64,000 nucleotides of DNA from Linanthus parryae (GCA_023055425.1 JALGPY010000002.1:117502088-117566087), one strand, 5' to 3'; shown: positions 22,319 to 35,444, counted from the stretch's first letter. The notes: generated from the letters alone by a model not told the origin. Program-made: numbers and translations.

Positions 22319-23949
22319 TTGGAATTCTACAAAATGAGAAATGTGCAATTTTAGTATTTTGAACAATTTAACTATATTCAACAATGGGTAGATCATCAAA
22401 TATAGCTCCCACTATTTTTCTCGGATTAATATCCCTCACCATTAATGCGGAAAATATCATCATATTTTCTAGTGGGTACAAGATCCCTTTTTCACTTCTT
22501 TTTTAGCTTGCTTTGGCAAGTCACCCAAGAATAGGTTGTTTAGGTAGGAATCATTCCAATTGCATCCCATGCAACTCTTGGTCCAATTAGGTGAATAACT
22601 CTTTATTCTTTATCCCATGGATAACCCCTAATTGTCATGCCTCTAGGCTCATCAATCCAATTAATTCTTGCCTAGTTGCGTCCAACCTCTTGCTTCAACA
22701 TACACACATTACTAGCTTGTGTCGTCCGCAACACACCATGGTAAATTAAAATCGCCTTGCTTGGCAAGCCCGAATTTTAATGAACCCTGATCATGAATGG
22801 TTTTTTTGGCAAGAGAAGGCAAAACGCAATATTTAATTGAGGGTTTTTCTTTCTTAATTTGTTTGGTTGATCTCATCAACATGGTCTACTTATTTGGATT
22901 GGACAATCCACAATAAAAGACCAACCTTGTTTATTATCATCTTGTTATTGTTTTCACTAGTATCGCCATACACACAAAATTAAATAACAAGGCATGAATA
23001 ATAAACATCCACAAACATAAAAGAAAACGTGGCGTGGATATGGCCCCTAGACTAATGATATTATCAAGCCAGTGATAATATCCAATTTCCCTAAAGTGCC
23101 GAGCTCATGTCCATGTGCTCCACCATAGATGTGCGCCTAGAGGTGTCTTCTTTGTCTTTTGGCTCCTTTGGTTCTCCGGTCTTCTTCTCCGTGCTCTTGG
23201 CTATCATCTAAATATTTTTAATTCTAGCCTAACATCTAGAATAAATAAATAAAAAAAGCCTCACATGTCGAGGAGAAAAAGACGACTTGCAGGCCGTAAA
23301 ACCTAATTAATTATTACATTAATTTGATCAGCTCGCAGGCCGTAAACCAAACCACAAAGCAATAAACATCCACAATCCTATGCCATATCCATCCACAATG
23401 CAACAAAGCACATAATACAGTTAAAACCAATTTTTAACGCGCTTTTTCAATTTTAATTGTATTGGGTAATTAGGGTTACAACGGTCCGAAGAGTTCAAGC
23501 CAACAAGGGGCCCGAACCCTTTGGACCGCCGCCCGCAACAAGGCCCGGCCCAAGGCTGGCCGCCCAATTGGCCCGCGGCCTTTGCTTGGCGCGCAAGGGA
23601 GGGGGAGGACGGCTAGGGTTTCGTCCCTAGCCTCCTTCCCTCTTCCTTGTTGCCCAAGCAAGGTTGTTTCCTTATGGATTTAATTCCATAAATTTGTTTC
23701 CATAATTGAAAACCGCTTTTCAATCATGTGCCCATGAACCCTAATTTTTCAAGAACCTAATTTTACACATCTTATGTGATTAAACTCACAAATTCAAACA
23801 TCCAATGTTAAATTGGGTCTTGTTTTATTGAATCAAATTCAATTTTGCATCTACTATGCCAATTATTTTCAGTTTTCGCGTAATAAATAACAAAACAGTG
23901 TATAAACTGAAATCGTAACACATAAAATCATGTTATGCTCTACGAACTG
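22319..23949 (-). other. Element 2 untranslated leader
   Basis: About 1.6 kb, non-coding. It carries the two CTCGCAGGCCGTAAA-type motifs and a GC-rich patch (23500-23660), seen also in Element 5 at 45550-45720. Confidence 0.75.
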
Positions 23950-23963
23950 TGGCTCTAATACCA
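23950..23963 (-). other. Element 2 primer-binding site, one mutation
   Basis: Minus strand TGGTATTAGAGCCA, one C-to-T change from the initiator tRNA-Met site of the other elements. Confidence 0.85.
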
Positions 23964-23964
23964 C

Positions 23965-24014
23965 TGTTGGGTTTTGACGTAGGTAACGCAGCGGAATAAC
24001 AAAAATTTAATTCC
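23965..24014 (-). repeat. Element 2 5' LTR stub
   Basis: Only the last 50 bases of the LTR remain, identical in type to the 3' LTR end (GCTGCGTTACCTACGTCAAA). Homology stops at 24014, where a short duplicated sequence begins. Confidence 0.85.
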
Positions 24015-24033
24015 AAGTTTCCTGAGTTCTGAT

Positions 24034-26035
24034 AAATGACCTCAAAAACATGGTTGACTTTGTAATTTCCAAGTTTCCTCAGTTCTGATGCACAAGAACA
24101 CGCATGTACACACGAGAACCACATATGTTGGTATTCGTCGCACGTGCAAGTTCCAATGCAATTTTTTCAAGAGAAGTTCACTAGATGAGTTTTCAGGTAA
24201 TTGCCGCCGATTTCGTACTCCTACTCTGTAATTGGTCGCGCGTAAAAACCTATACAATTCATTCTACTTTGCAACATGTGTTCCTCCCTGAGCAAATTCA
24301 AGTAGGTGTTTCCCATATTCTGACCCTTAATCCATTTATTGAGGTGCCACTTCGATTGATGGTCGCATATTTCGACGAACAATCTAAGAGGTCTGTCAAA
24401 CCGCGCCTCCTGCAGGAACGAGTTAATCGACTATGCATGGTTGGATGTAAGCTGCTCAAACCGCGCTGTTTTACAATGTGACCTTTCCCATTTCTCTAGA
24501 CTTCCATATCGTAGGTAGCCTTCGACGGTCATCTTGTTAACGCAATTTTTATGTGGGCATTCAATCCCCATGTTCGTCAGAAATGCGTCACATGCCACCT
24601 TATCAAATGTATATGTGCCATCCCAAAAATGTGGCACCCAATTCGTTCAATAGTAATGCGACATCTTGTTCATTTTCAAATGGTGGTAGGGGTGGGTGTG
24701 GTTGGATAGAGGGTCACGTTTTTAACTGCATTGATGGTTGCCCCATGCCGTCCTGAAATGAAAGTTCAGCCATTGTGGCCATGCTTGATTGTGCTCATTT
24801 TTTTAAGAACCATATCCATGCTTCGATGTTCTCATTTTCCAAGGGTCCCTAATAAATAGGATAGCAGTGTTACTGACTATCAACCATTGTGCACATGACT
24901 AAGTGCAGTGGTTCTTTCTTCATGTTCACCATATCGATCACAATTACGGGTCTCATATATTTAATCCCCGACATTTGTGCGCCAAAAGAAAAGAAACAGT
25001 ACATGAATACATCATCGTTGTCCGCTATGATATCTCATTTAGTCCCAGGGTTCATGACCTCGCAAAGATGCATGAACGCATGAAGATCTGCGTAATTTTG
25101 GGCACGAGTACCAATTATCATCTTTTTGGCCTTTTGAATTATAGAACACGAAGTCCAGTACGAGAATTCAGTACCCAAACTTTTGGTGATAGCCTATACA
25201 TGATAGATGTTCGGTGTCTTTGTTGGATCTCCCATCAGTACCAGCAATTCATGCGCGACAACCGTGCTAGTAATGTTACAGTGCTTCCCATCTATGTTGC
25301 TTGTCGTAGATATGTGAATGGGGTTCTGTTTCTTAAACTTATATTTCACGTAATCTTTATTCTTGTAAGCCCAAACCATCCACTTGCATGTCTCTCATTC
25401 CTCGCAACGCAATATAATTCGCTTTGTATCTCGCTGCTTGATGTAAAAAGACCATTTCATTACACCAACAACCTTTCTGATGTGGAGGGTCAGCGCATCA
25501 ACGGTAAAAAAATGGTTCTTCTGTAGATCGTCAAGCCTACCCTTACAACTACTCGCACTGCCATGATTCAGTGAATAGTCTACATGTACTGTGGCCAATG
25601 CGAGATTGTTATGCTCTATTGATTCATGAGTATCAACCATATCATTTTCATTAAAGTAAACAGTGTCATTATCGTGACCCGAGTATAGTGGGTTGAGATC
25701 AATGTGATTATCTGCTCTTAGATCTACGAACTCACAGTCGATGTCTTCCTCCTGATCCTCAGAGATTATCTCGACACCCTCAAAGTATTGCTCGCGGTAT
25801 GATTGGGATGAAAAACTTGGGGGGGGAGTCAAAGGAACCAACTTAATGTGTATTACATCAATTACATTTTCAACATCTATGTTTTGTTGAACATGCTCAC
25901 TTAGTTTCTTTGATTAAGGAACCAACTGAAACTAACAGAGGGGGGAGTCAAAGAAAACAACTGATTTTGTATTACATCAATTAAATTTTCAACATATATG
26001 TTTGAACATGCTTTCTTAGTTTCTTATCTTATTGG
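24034..26035 (-). pseudogene. Mutator-like (MULE) transposase pseudogene
   Basis: Minus strand. The best frame (25841-25395) has an acidic start (EDQEEDIDCEFVDL) and then a MuDR N-terminal zinc-ribbon-type stretch, FYIKQRDTKRIILRCEE, continuing CKWMVWAYKNKDY. Further on, around 24980-24790, RPVIVIDMVNMKK and later NENIEAWIWFLKK match the start of the MULE DDE core (usual form RPV-V-D-THL ... SW-WF). A decayed SDRH-like motif follows. Stops interrupt throughout. Downstream, 24637-24431 encodes a cysteine-bearing piece (IECPHKNCVNKMTVEGYLRY) that I cannot place; it may come from another transposon. The upstream end carries a tandem duplication of about 115 bases. Terminal repeats were not found. 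Confidence 0.65.
25815..26032 (-). repeat. Tandem duplication in MULE 5' coding region
   Basis: Two copies of about 110-120 bases, each holding GGGGGGAGTCAAAG, TATTACATCAATTA, TTTTCAACAT and ACTTAGTTTCTT in order. On the minus strand both encode a version of ENVIDVIHIKLVPLTPP. Confidence 0.8.
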
Positions 26036-26039
26036 CTCG

Positions 26040-28144
26040 TGATATCCTTCGTGACATAACTTAACATAGAGACATGTCCAACATGACGGATTGTGAGGCG
26101 ACGCATGCCTGCTTATATTGCCGCCGAAAAATGGTCATAGCCTGCGATACCCAACAAGGGGTTTCACTCCAGTACCATGGCCTTTCTGAAAACGTGTTTT
26201 ATCTTATGAAACGTTCATTTTTTTTTGTTAGCATCGAGGGGTATAAACATTTCACTTGAGTAAAATCATACATACACAATAATATGGAAAACATGAACAT
26301 ACTTAAGCTTTTAAGTAACTTCAGGGCAGGTAAAAAATTTGGGAAATTGGATAACTCACCTTGCGATCTTAATCCATCTACTTAAGATTACTTAGACTAG
26401 ATTCAATCGCCCGTAAGCATATGAGCATCAACTCCATTGTCACATTAATTGAAAATAATGCTACAAATCACAAATATAATCACTTAGAATGAAATCATTC
26501 CAAACATAGCACATTTCTAAATCACTAAGCTAAACGACACTAATTTAATCAATGCAAGATGAACTAACTTATCGCATACCATATACTTCTATACCCTTAA
26601 ACTTCTTATTAAATGCATTTGAGATGTCTAATGCGGCACAAATACACAATATGACATATAAAGAATTAAAAAGTAACTTACATAAGCTAGCTCTAAGGAA
26701 CTTGATAAACTTCTAAATTATGCTTATAAGTAAAGTGTAACAATCACTAGTATAAAAAATCATATGTGGCTCAAAATAATTATTTGAAGCCAAAATTCTG
26801 ACACACCACAGATAGAATTTACCCATAACATATAAAGGTACAAAGGATTGTAAAATATTCTTTGTATTTTTAAACATTAAAATTTTGATTTGTTGGGTGT
26901 GAAAACAGAGGCTGAAAGCAAGCTTGTAATTAATTTCATAAAATATTCATATGAACTCCGAAAATTATGAAATTTTAACTGAAGTAGATCACATCCATAG
27001 GAACAACATAAAAAAATATGGTAAGCATTGTACTATAATAATAACATGAAATCGATGAAACGCTGCTCTGGTCTGGGGCTGGACAGATTCACAAAACAGC
27101 CCCAGTTTTTGGTTGTTTAAAAATTCAATATAAGTCCAATGACTCTGAAATTTTTACTATAGAAACATAATATGAAAATAAGTAAACCATTTTTGAAAAG
27201 TATTTTTCTCAATTTCGTGAAAATAGGCTCAAAACATGAATTTTATTGTTTTCTCTACTTGAAAAACTTGTTGCATGCAAGAATTATTTCACAAGAATGT
27301 GAAATTAAAACAACACAAGGTCTAAATAATGTACATACCATGAGCCACATCATTTTCTTACATGATTCTAGCAACAAACTTGTTTTTGATGACATGCATG
27401 TATGTTCTAATGTTGGTTATAGGAAATATACAACATTCAAGTACCAATATTATGATCTAGCCATGAGAATGATGAACAATTCTTGGAGATGAGAAAGATC
27501 ATGTTAAAATTTACCAATCATATATCAAATCATACATGCAACACAAGGTCGAGTTATTTCATACCAAGAACATGAACTATCTACAAATTTAACACATAAA
27601 GTAGAAAGAGTGCATACATATAAGTCTTGAGAGGAACTAGAGATTGATCTTGGATTCTTGGAGGTTAGAGGAGCTTGGATTCTTGAAAAGGATGAAGGAA
27701 AATACTCATAGTGTAATATTGGGCTTGAGTTTCTCAAGATTTGAGAAATAGAAAATAGAATTTTGGGTGTGTTTTGTGAGAGCCAGCCCCCAAAATCGGG
27801 AATTGTGTTCTTGAGGGAGACTTTGAGTGTGGAAGAACGTGAGAGAGAGCTTGAGAGGTATGAGGGTGCTAGGGAGTGACTTGATGGGATATGGGGGTAT
27901 ACATAGCCATACATGTAATGAGAGCATAATATTGTATCATAAATTACTAGATGAGTTGATGAAAGATTGAGATGCAAACATTAATTGAAAAACATGCTAA
28001 CTTTAGATAAATGATGCAAGACCCTAGAATGGAGAGATTGATGTATAAAACTTAAAGTTTGGAAAAAAAATTACCAATTTACATAGAGATGATGGTAATT
28101 AAGGATTTAATACTAACCAAGAAGTTTGGCACAAATAGTATTCT
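26040..28144 (-). other. AT-rich region, possible gypsy-type LTR remnant
   Basis: No gene recognised. Between about 26900 and 27980 the minus strand has a TATA-like GTATACCCCCAT (27890-27905) followed by a C/T-rich leader (CTCAAGCTCTCTCTCACG) and phrases such as GAAATTTTTACTATAG found in plant gypsy LTRs. A 150-codon minus ORF (27977-27525) lies within this and looks accidental. Borders and class are uncertain. Confidence 0.3.
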
Positions 28145-28882
28145 TAACACATTTATTTTAAGGTCTATATCATGTTTACATTTTGTTTGTTGTTGTCTAA
28201 TTAATTGTCTTGTTATTTATTGTTGGTGTATGGATGATAAAAGCAAATTTGGTAACAAGATAATACAACCCGGATATTTTATTATGAGTTTGCCCAACTC
28301 AAAATAAGTAGATCAGTTGATATGGGTCAACAAAACAATTGAAATTTAAAAAAAAAAATCCCTCAAATTTAAATATTGCGTTTTGCCTTCTCGTTACTTA
28401 AACACTCGTCATGATAATGCTTTACCAAGCTCCTGCGTGCCAAAGAAGGGTGACTTGGTTCATCATGATGTGATACGATGGCACAACCAAGTGATGTGAA
28501 ATTGTTGGAGTAAGAGGTTGGACGCAACTAGGTGATTTTAATAGGATTAAAAGCCTAGAGGCAACCAATTGGGATTATTTATGGGATAGATAAATAAGTA
28601 GTTATTTGCCCAATTGAACCAAGAATTGCATAAGGATGCAGTTGGAATTTTTCCTACCTAAATAACTAATGTTTGGGTTACTTGCCAAAGCAAGCTAAAA
28701 AAGAAGTGAAATAACGATCTTGGCCCCACTAGAAAATATAATGATATTTTTCGAATTAATATTGAGGATTATTAATTTGAGAAAATAATGGGAGCTATAT
28801 TTAATAATCTAGCCATTATTATATGTTTTTATTTATTCATAAAATACTAAAACTTGTATATTTCTCATTTTGTAGAATTCCA

Positions 28883-31800
28883 ATGGCAAACAATTCATCG
28901 AATTCATCACATTCCCTACGAGCCATCCTTGAGAAGGACAAGATTTTTGGAACAAACTTTCTAGACTAGTACAAGAACTTGAGAATCGTTCTCAAGCAGG
29001 AAAAGAAACTGTACACTCTAGAAGAGCAAGTTCCTGTGGGTCCAGAATACAATTCTGCTGCAGCCATAAATGTACATCAAAAGATCGTTGACGATGCTAA
29101 TGATGCGGCCTGCCTAATGCTTTGCACCATGAGCTATGAGCTTCAGAAGCAACATCAGAACATGGCTGCGTTTGATATGATCATTCACTTGAAGCAGCTC
29201 TTCCAAGAGCAGCCGAGGGTTGAGCAGTATGAAGTTTCCAGGGTATTGTTCAAATGTTATCTGTCAGAGGGAAACCATGTGTGGCCTCACGTGCTCCGTA
29301 TGATCGGGTACTTGGAGAGCCTCACACACCTAGGGTTTCTGGTGGGTTAAGAGTTGGCCACTGATCTCATCTTGTAATCGTTTCCTGATAATTATGGACA
29401 ATTCATCATGAACTATTACATGAATGGCATCGTCAAGCCTCTGCCATATTTACTCAATATGTTAAGGACAACTGAATAAAACATCAACAAGGGCAAGGGC
29501 AAGGTCGTAATGATGGTGAGCAAAGGAAAGAGCAAAAGGTTTGCTTCTACCTCCAAGGGGAAAGGCAAGTCAGTTTCCAAACTGAAGGAAGCTGCCCTGT
29601 AACCTACTGGTGGCGTTGCCAAGGGCGTGACTAAGGGTGATTGTCACTACTTCAGTCAGCCTGGACACTAGAAGAGGAACTGCCCAAAGTATCTGGAGGA
29701 TAAGAGGCTTGGAATAGTGATTCCACCACCACCAGGTATGTTTGTTATAGATTTCAATTTAACTATCTCCTCCTCTTGGATATTGGATACTAGATGTGGA
29801 TCTCACATTTTTCGATATGTTCAGGATCTAAAGAGAAGTAAAAGATTGGCTAAAGGGGATATATATCTGCGCTTTGGGAATGGAGCAAAGGTTGCTGCAT
29901 TGGCCGTGAGCGAGTACGAGTTGTCTTTGCCTTCAGGATTAGTTTTAGAATTAAATAATTGCTACTTTGTGCCTGCTATCAGCAGAACCATTATTTCTAT
30001 TTATTGTTTGAACAAATAAGGTTTTACTATTTCAATAAAGGACACTTGTTTCTACATTTATTTTGATAGTATTCACTATTGTAGTGCGCAATTATTTAAT
30101 GAATTGTATATCCTTGATCTAAGTAATCCTGTCCATAACATAAATACCAAGAGGATTAAAATGAATGATTTAAATCCTGCTTATCAATGGAACTGTCGTC
30201 AAGGCCATATAAACAAGAAACGTGTATCTAAACTCCATAAAGATGGATTTTTAGACTCATTTGATTTTTAATCATATGAGACATGTGAAGCTTGTTTATT
30301 AGGAAAGATGACAAAGCCCCCTTTCAACAAGAAAGGTGAGAGGACTAGTGATAAATTGGCGCTCGTACATGCTGATGTATGTGGGCCATTTGTCACGCCT
30401 GCCAGAGGTGGTTACGTCTATTTCATTACATTTATTGATGATTTCAGTAGATATGGATTTGTATACCTTATGAAGGCCAAATCCCAATCCTTTGAAAAGT
30501 TCAAAGAATTCAAGAATGAAGTAGAGAAGCAACTTGGAAAGAGTATCAAGGGTCTACGATTGGATCGTGGAGGAGAATACTTAAGCCAAGAGTTTGATGA
30601 CTATCTTAGAGAGTGTGGGATCTTGTCCACAACCTACTCCATCTGGAACGCCGCAATGGAACAACGTGTCCGAGAGGAGAAATTGAACATTGTTAGACAT
30701 TGTTCGATCTATGATATCTAAAACTAATCTTCTATTATCATTTTGAGCCTACGCTCTATTGTGTGCAGCTTTCACCATTAATCGTGTTCCATCTAAATTG
30801 ATCATGAAGACTCCATATGAGATGTGGAGTGGGAGGTGTCCCACATTGTCCTTTATGAGGATTTGGGGCTATGATGTCTATGTAAAACGTTTACAAACAG
30901 ACAAGCTCGGGCCCAAGTCGGTTAAGTGTAAGTTTGTGGGATACCCTAAGGAAACTAAGGGATATTATTTCTACAATCCAACCGAGAACAAAGTATTTGT
31001 TGCCCGGTCTGGCGTGTTTCTAGAAAGAGAATTTGTCTCTAAATAAACAAGTGGGAGGACTGTAGAACTTGAAGAAGTTCAAGAACCACAAACTACTGAT
31101 CCTACTATGGAACATGAACAGGAACCACAAGATGTTGTGGATGAACATGTTCAAGTAACACAACAGCTTCGTAGGTCGAGTAGGGTGTGCCAGGAGCCAG
31201 AGAGGTATGTGCTTCTCGTGACTGAGCCTGGTGGCGCGTTTCTCATGGGTTGTGAGCCTACTACATATGCAGAGGCCATGAGTGGGCCGAAATCTCAGAA
31301 GTGGCTTAAATCCATGGACTCCGAGAAGGAATCCATGTATACCAACAAAGTATGGACTTTGGTGGAACCACCCCAAGAAGCACGACCCATAGAGTGCAAA
31401 TGGGTCTTCAAGAAGAAGACTGACATAGATGGTAATGTGGTTACCTATAAGGGCCGATTGGTGGCAAAAGGATTCAGATATATTCATGATATAGATGATG
31501 AGAAACCTTTTCACCAGTCGCGATGACCAAATCCATTCGAATCCTGCTTCCTATTACAGCTTATTATGAGTATGAGATTTGGAAGATGGATGTCAAAACA
31601 ACGTTTCTGTATGGAAACCTCCTCGAGGATGTGTACATGACACAACCTGAGGGTTTTGTGGATCCAGAGCAATAAAATAAAGTCTGTAAGTTGCAAAGAT
31701 CCATTTATGAATTGAAGCAAGCTTCTAGGAGTTGGAATCGACATTTTGATGAAGCGGTCAAAGAGTTTGACTTCATCAAGAACAAAGATGAGTCTTGTTT

Positions 31801-32824
31801 CTACAAGAAGGTTAGTGGGAGCTCTATTGTATTTCTGGTTTTGTATGTGGACGACATACTACTCATTGGAAACGACATTCTAATGCTGCAACCTGTGAAG
31901 GATTGGCTAGGAAAGTGTTTCTCAATGAAGGACTTAGGGGATGCAGCTTATATACTTGGTATCAAGATCTATAGAGATAGATCGAGGAAGCTTCTAGGAC
32001 TAAGTCAAAGTACATATATAGATAAGGTGTTGAATCGGTTCAACATGCAAGATTCCAAGAAGGGATTCTTGCCCATGTCGCTTGGAATCACTCTTTCGAA
32101 GAATGATTGTCCTTCCAATGAGATTGAGAAGCAACGCATGAGTCAGGTTCCCTATGCTTCGGCTATAGGGTCGATTGTGTATGCCATGTTGTGTACTAGA
32201 CAAGATGTTTCATACGCGTTGAGTATGACAAGAAAATATCAGTGTAATCCGGGTGAGAGTCACTGGATAGCGGTCAAGAACATCCTCAAGTACTTGAGAA
32301 GAACTAAGGATGTGTTCTTGATCTATGGAGGGGAGGAAAAATTGCGTGTAAGGCGTTACACGAATGCAAGCTTCCGAACCGACAAAGATGATTTTAGATC
32401 ACAGTCCGGATTTGTGTATTACCTGAATGGAAAAGTTGTGAGCTGGAAGAGTTCCAAGCAAGAGATGGTTGCTGATTTTACAACTGAGCCTGAGTACATT
32501 GTTGCGTGTGGTGCAGCAAAGAAAGCTGTTTGGATTAGGAAGTTCATTACTGATCTTGGTGTGGTTTCTTGCATTGAGGATCCAATAGAGTTGTATCGTG
32601 ACAACACTGGAGCGACCGCATAATCAAAGGAACCCAGGTCACACCAGAAATCCAAACACGTGCTCAGGAATTTCCATCTTATTCGAGATATCATAGATAG
32701 AGGAGATGTAAAGATTCCTACATATGAGAATCTGTCAAATCCCCTCACAAATCCGCTTGTTCAGCGCAAGCATGAAGGGAACACTATATCTATTGGCATA
32801 CGAGATGAACTAGATTGGCTCTAG
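28883..32824 (+). pseudogene. Element 3 gag-pol pseudogene
   Basis: ATG 28883 (MANNSSNSSHSLRAILEKDK). Gag continues with IVLKQEKKLYTLE and AAFDMIIHLKQLFQEQ; the zinc knuckle reads CHYFSQPGH-stop-KRNCPKY, with Cys 2 lost. Protease LDTRCGSHIF has Gly to Arg next to the catalytic Asp-Thr. Integrase keeps HADVCGPF and RLDRGGEYLSQEF, but the NGVSERRNRT block is scrambled. RT retains FLVLYVDDILLIGNDIL, so the YVDD centre is intact. RNase H is readable through QSGFVYYLNGKVVSWKSSKQ. Stops at 28967, 29348, 30017 and 30269 and a frameshift near 31520 inactivate it. Confidence 0.92.
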
Positions 32825-32831
32825 TGCAAGT

Positions 32832-34195
32832 GATGCCCTAGAGCTTATTTAGTATGAAGATTACTTTTGGCTAGAATGTTCATTACATTATTTATGGAGA
32901 TATTTAATATAATAAAGTCCTTAGATTGAAAATGTGTTGTTTATCTTAAATATCCCTAGCCAATTATACTGACTAATAGGACGATCATCTATAGACTAGT
33001 ATGTGGGTAGATTGATATGGAGATATCAAATCTAGCAGATTGGTATGCATTAGGAGTAATGGCATACTGGATTGACTCACAACGAGAAGGCTACATACAA
33101 GTTATGCAAAGTTACAAGTGCTTCTCGTAGCGACAACGGTATTGTCATCCTTAGACTTGAATTCACTAGATCTTCTAGTTGTGGAATATTGTGTTTAGAT
33201 ATCGTCAAATGCCACACCGTAACTGGGTAGTAATAAATGCGCTTATCGGACACAATAGGAAGCAAGCTTAGAGATGGTAGTAATGTAGAAAGAATTTGTC
33301 CCTCCCACAGAACGGGAGCAAATATCCACGACCATTCAAGGGATGGTGCTTATAGAATGTCTGGCCAGACTCAGATAAATCAATATAGGATATTCATGTT
33401 ATCTGCATGGGTAATACTATTCACAGGATTGAGAAACTATGGATTGGATACACGAGTGTGACTTGTATGTCTCGTGTCCAATCCGGATATAGAGAAAAAG
33501 GGATGAAACAATACTTGCATAAGGTTTGTCGGATTACTGACTATTTATATTAGTTGGGTGGCATGGATGTGGTGCTAGACACCGCTCCATGTTAGTAATC
33601 GTTACTACCAACTAAGTAGAAACCTATGGGGTCACACTCCCTATGGATTAAAACGGACTTGGCAATTAATTAATATGATTAATTAAAAAGAAGGATCAAT
33701 GCGCAACCACATGAAAACTTAGTGGGACTAATTCGCAATGTGGACTAATCCATGTAAGGACATGATTAGTATTGGCGCTTTTATGTAGTTAACAAGGAGT
33801 TGTTAGACTATATAAAGAAAACTCATAGCTTATTTCTCATAAGAGTGTCATAATTGTTATCACACAAGGAGAGAACATATCAAGGAGAGAGAGACAAAAC
33901 ACTAGAGGGCCGAACCCCCTAGTGCCGCCCCTCTACCTCATCGGCGTCAAGGAGGGTGCCGCCTCCCTTTTGCTCGCTTTGCGTAATTCTTCTTCTTCCT
34001 TCATCCCTAGCTAGCACAAAGGTGTGGAGGATCCAGAGACAATCCAAGGTGTGGACCATCCGTAGAGACGTGAACATTATTTCGCGTTTGAAGTCATCCA
34101 AGGAGACAAACACGGTATTTGATACTAAATCATTTACTATCGTTATGATGTCTAGTCCTGTGATCCTTGGAGGGTCTTGTGCAGATATTTATTAT
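32832..34195 (+). repeat. Element 3 3' LTR, both ends missing
   Basis: It starts at GATGCCCTAGAG, so TGTTGGAATA and the GGGAGA part of the purine tract are deleted in one step (GTGCAAGT/GATGCCC). It belongs to the same LTR subtype as the 3' LTR of Element 5. A TATA box (CTATATAAAG) lies at about 33808. The last 60 or so bases are replaced by Element 4. Confidence 0.88.
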
Positions 34196-35442
34196 TGTAA
34201 GTTCACATGTTTCACAGGCTTGAAATAGCATAGCTATTGAACCATTTTTCAAAGCCTTGAATCAGGTTTCACAGGCACAGCTATTTCAAGGCCTTGAAAC
34301 AGGTTTCAAAGCCTTGAAACTGTCTGACCTGTATGCATATTCTCAAGGGGGAGTTTATCTGAAAACTTTTGATATGATTCTATCTCTCTCACCCCTATTC
34401 TTGATTTGTTACAATTTGATGATGAAACACAAACTATTTTGTTATATTTATCACCATTTAATCCATCTGTTTGACTCAGTTTTCCAGGGAAATTCTATTT
34501 CCTAGTTTGCAGGATTGGTTTCCTAATCTGGTTTTTGCAGGAAAGGAAACATGGAAGGAATGTGATTCTGTGATCAATCAGACACTCCTAAAAGCTTCTC
34601 AATCTGTTTAAAGAAAAGATTATGATAATCTATCCATTGGAGAAGGATGTTAAAAGAGTCAAAGTTGTTGCCTACAAAACATGAAGTTTGTTGCTGAAAA
34701 TCTTGGAAGATTTGCAGAGCTCTGATTGTATAAATAGAGCTCATTCTTAAGCAACAAGACACAACACTCAACGGGCAAAAAGAGAGTGAAGGATTTTCAA
34801 GCATCAAAGAAGCACATCATTCTCACAATCCATCTCACAGAAGATCACTGCATTTCTACACTTCAGTGTTCTTCTGACTTGTACTCAATTTATATATCAT
34901 TCTTATATTACTTCTTTCTGTCATTCTCAAGGATTGTTCAAAGTGAACAATAGAGAATTATTAGTTAATCAGTTAGCTAGATCAGTTATTAGATAGGTTA
35001 GAGAGAACCACAAGCTGTAACAGAGTAAGGCATATCTTTGTGCTTGAGATCTAGGGCTTAGCTTTTGATTTTTAAGAATTGTGTTGAACATCCTTCAGGG
35101 AGAAGATCCCTGAGGTAGAGACGTAGGCCGAAGTGGACTGAACTCTATAAATCCTATGTCTCTTGATTTTACAGTTTCATTTACTCAGCTTTTTGCAGCA
35201 TTCAAATTAGTCTGTTTCAAGGGTTTGAAACTCTTTTCAAGGTCTTGAAAAAGACTTGTCTGTTTTATTTCAAACTGTATTTCATTCCAAAGGATTGAAA
35301 CTATTTTCAAGGCCTTGAACTTCATTGCTCTTCATAGAAACTCTTCTCTTCTACAAGTTTTGCAAAAATTTGGCATACTATATTCAACCACCACCTTCAT
35401 TGCTCTTCATTGCTGCATTTCTACCTGCATACTCTCCTTTCA
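34196..35442 (+). repeat. Element 4 5' LTR
   Basis: 1247 bp from TGTAAGTTCACATG to ACTCTCCTTTCA. Borders are confirmed by Element 6, whose LTR starts TGTAAGTTCAGC and ends CCCCCTTTCA. It carries at least six palindrome copies (for example 34281-34300, 35237-35256, 35302-35318). Confidence 0.88.
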
Positions 35443-35444
35443 AT

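Larger units (their letters stand above)
17243..24014 (-). mobile_element. Element 2: Ty1/copia retrotransposon, 5' LTR truncated
   Basis: Read on the minus strand: a 50-base stub of the 5' LTR (24014-23965), primer-binding site, 1.6-kb leader, gag-pol, purine tract and a full 3' LTR. It is the same family as Elements 1, 3 and 5 and the best preserved, with a 430-codon uninterrupted integrase segment. It is inactive: several stops, and a deletion through the RT active site. The target duplication cannot be tested since the 5' end is lost. Confidence 0.93.
28145..34195 (+). mobile_element. Element 3: Ty1/copia retrotransposon truncated at both ends
   Basis: Starts inside the family leader (TTGTTGGTGTATGGATGAT at about 28220), so the 5' LTR, primer-binding site and most of the leader are missing. 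gag-pol follows, then a 3' LTR lacking its first and last bases. The LTR is cut at 34195, exactly where Element 4 begins. No target duplication can be tested. Confidence 0.9.

Noticed and set aside
24903..25526. Plus-strand ORF of 207 codons
   Set aside because: Opposite strand of the MULE pseudogene, whose minus-strand frames show the transposase motifs.
27525..27977. Minus ORF of 150 codons as a gene
   Set aside because: Serine/leucine-rich translation of a C/T-rich LTR-like leader, with no conserved motif.
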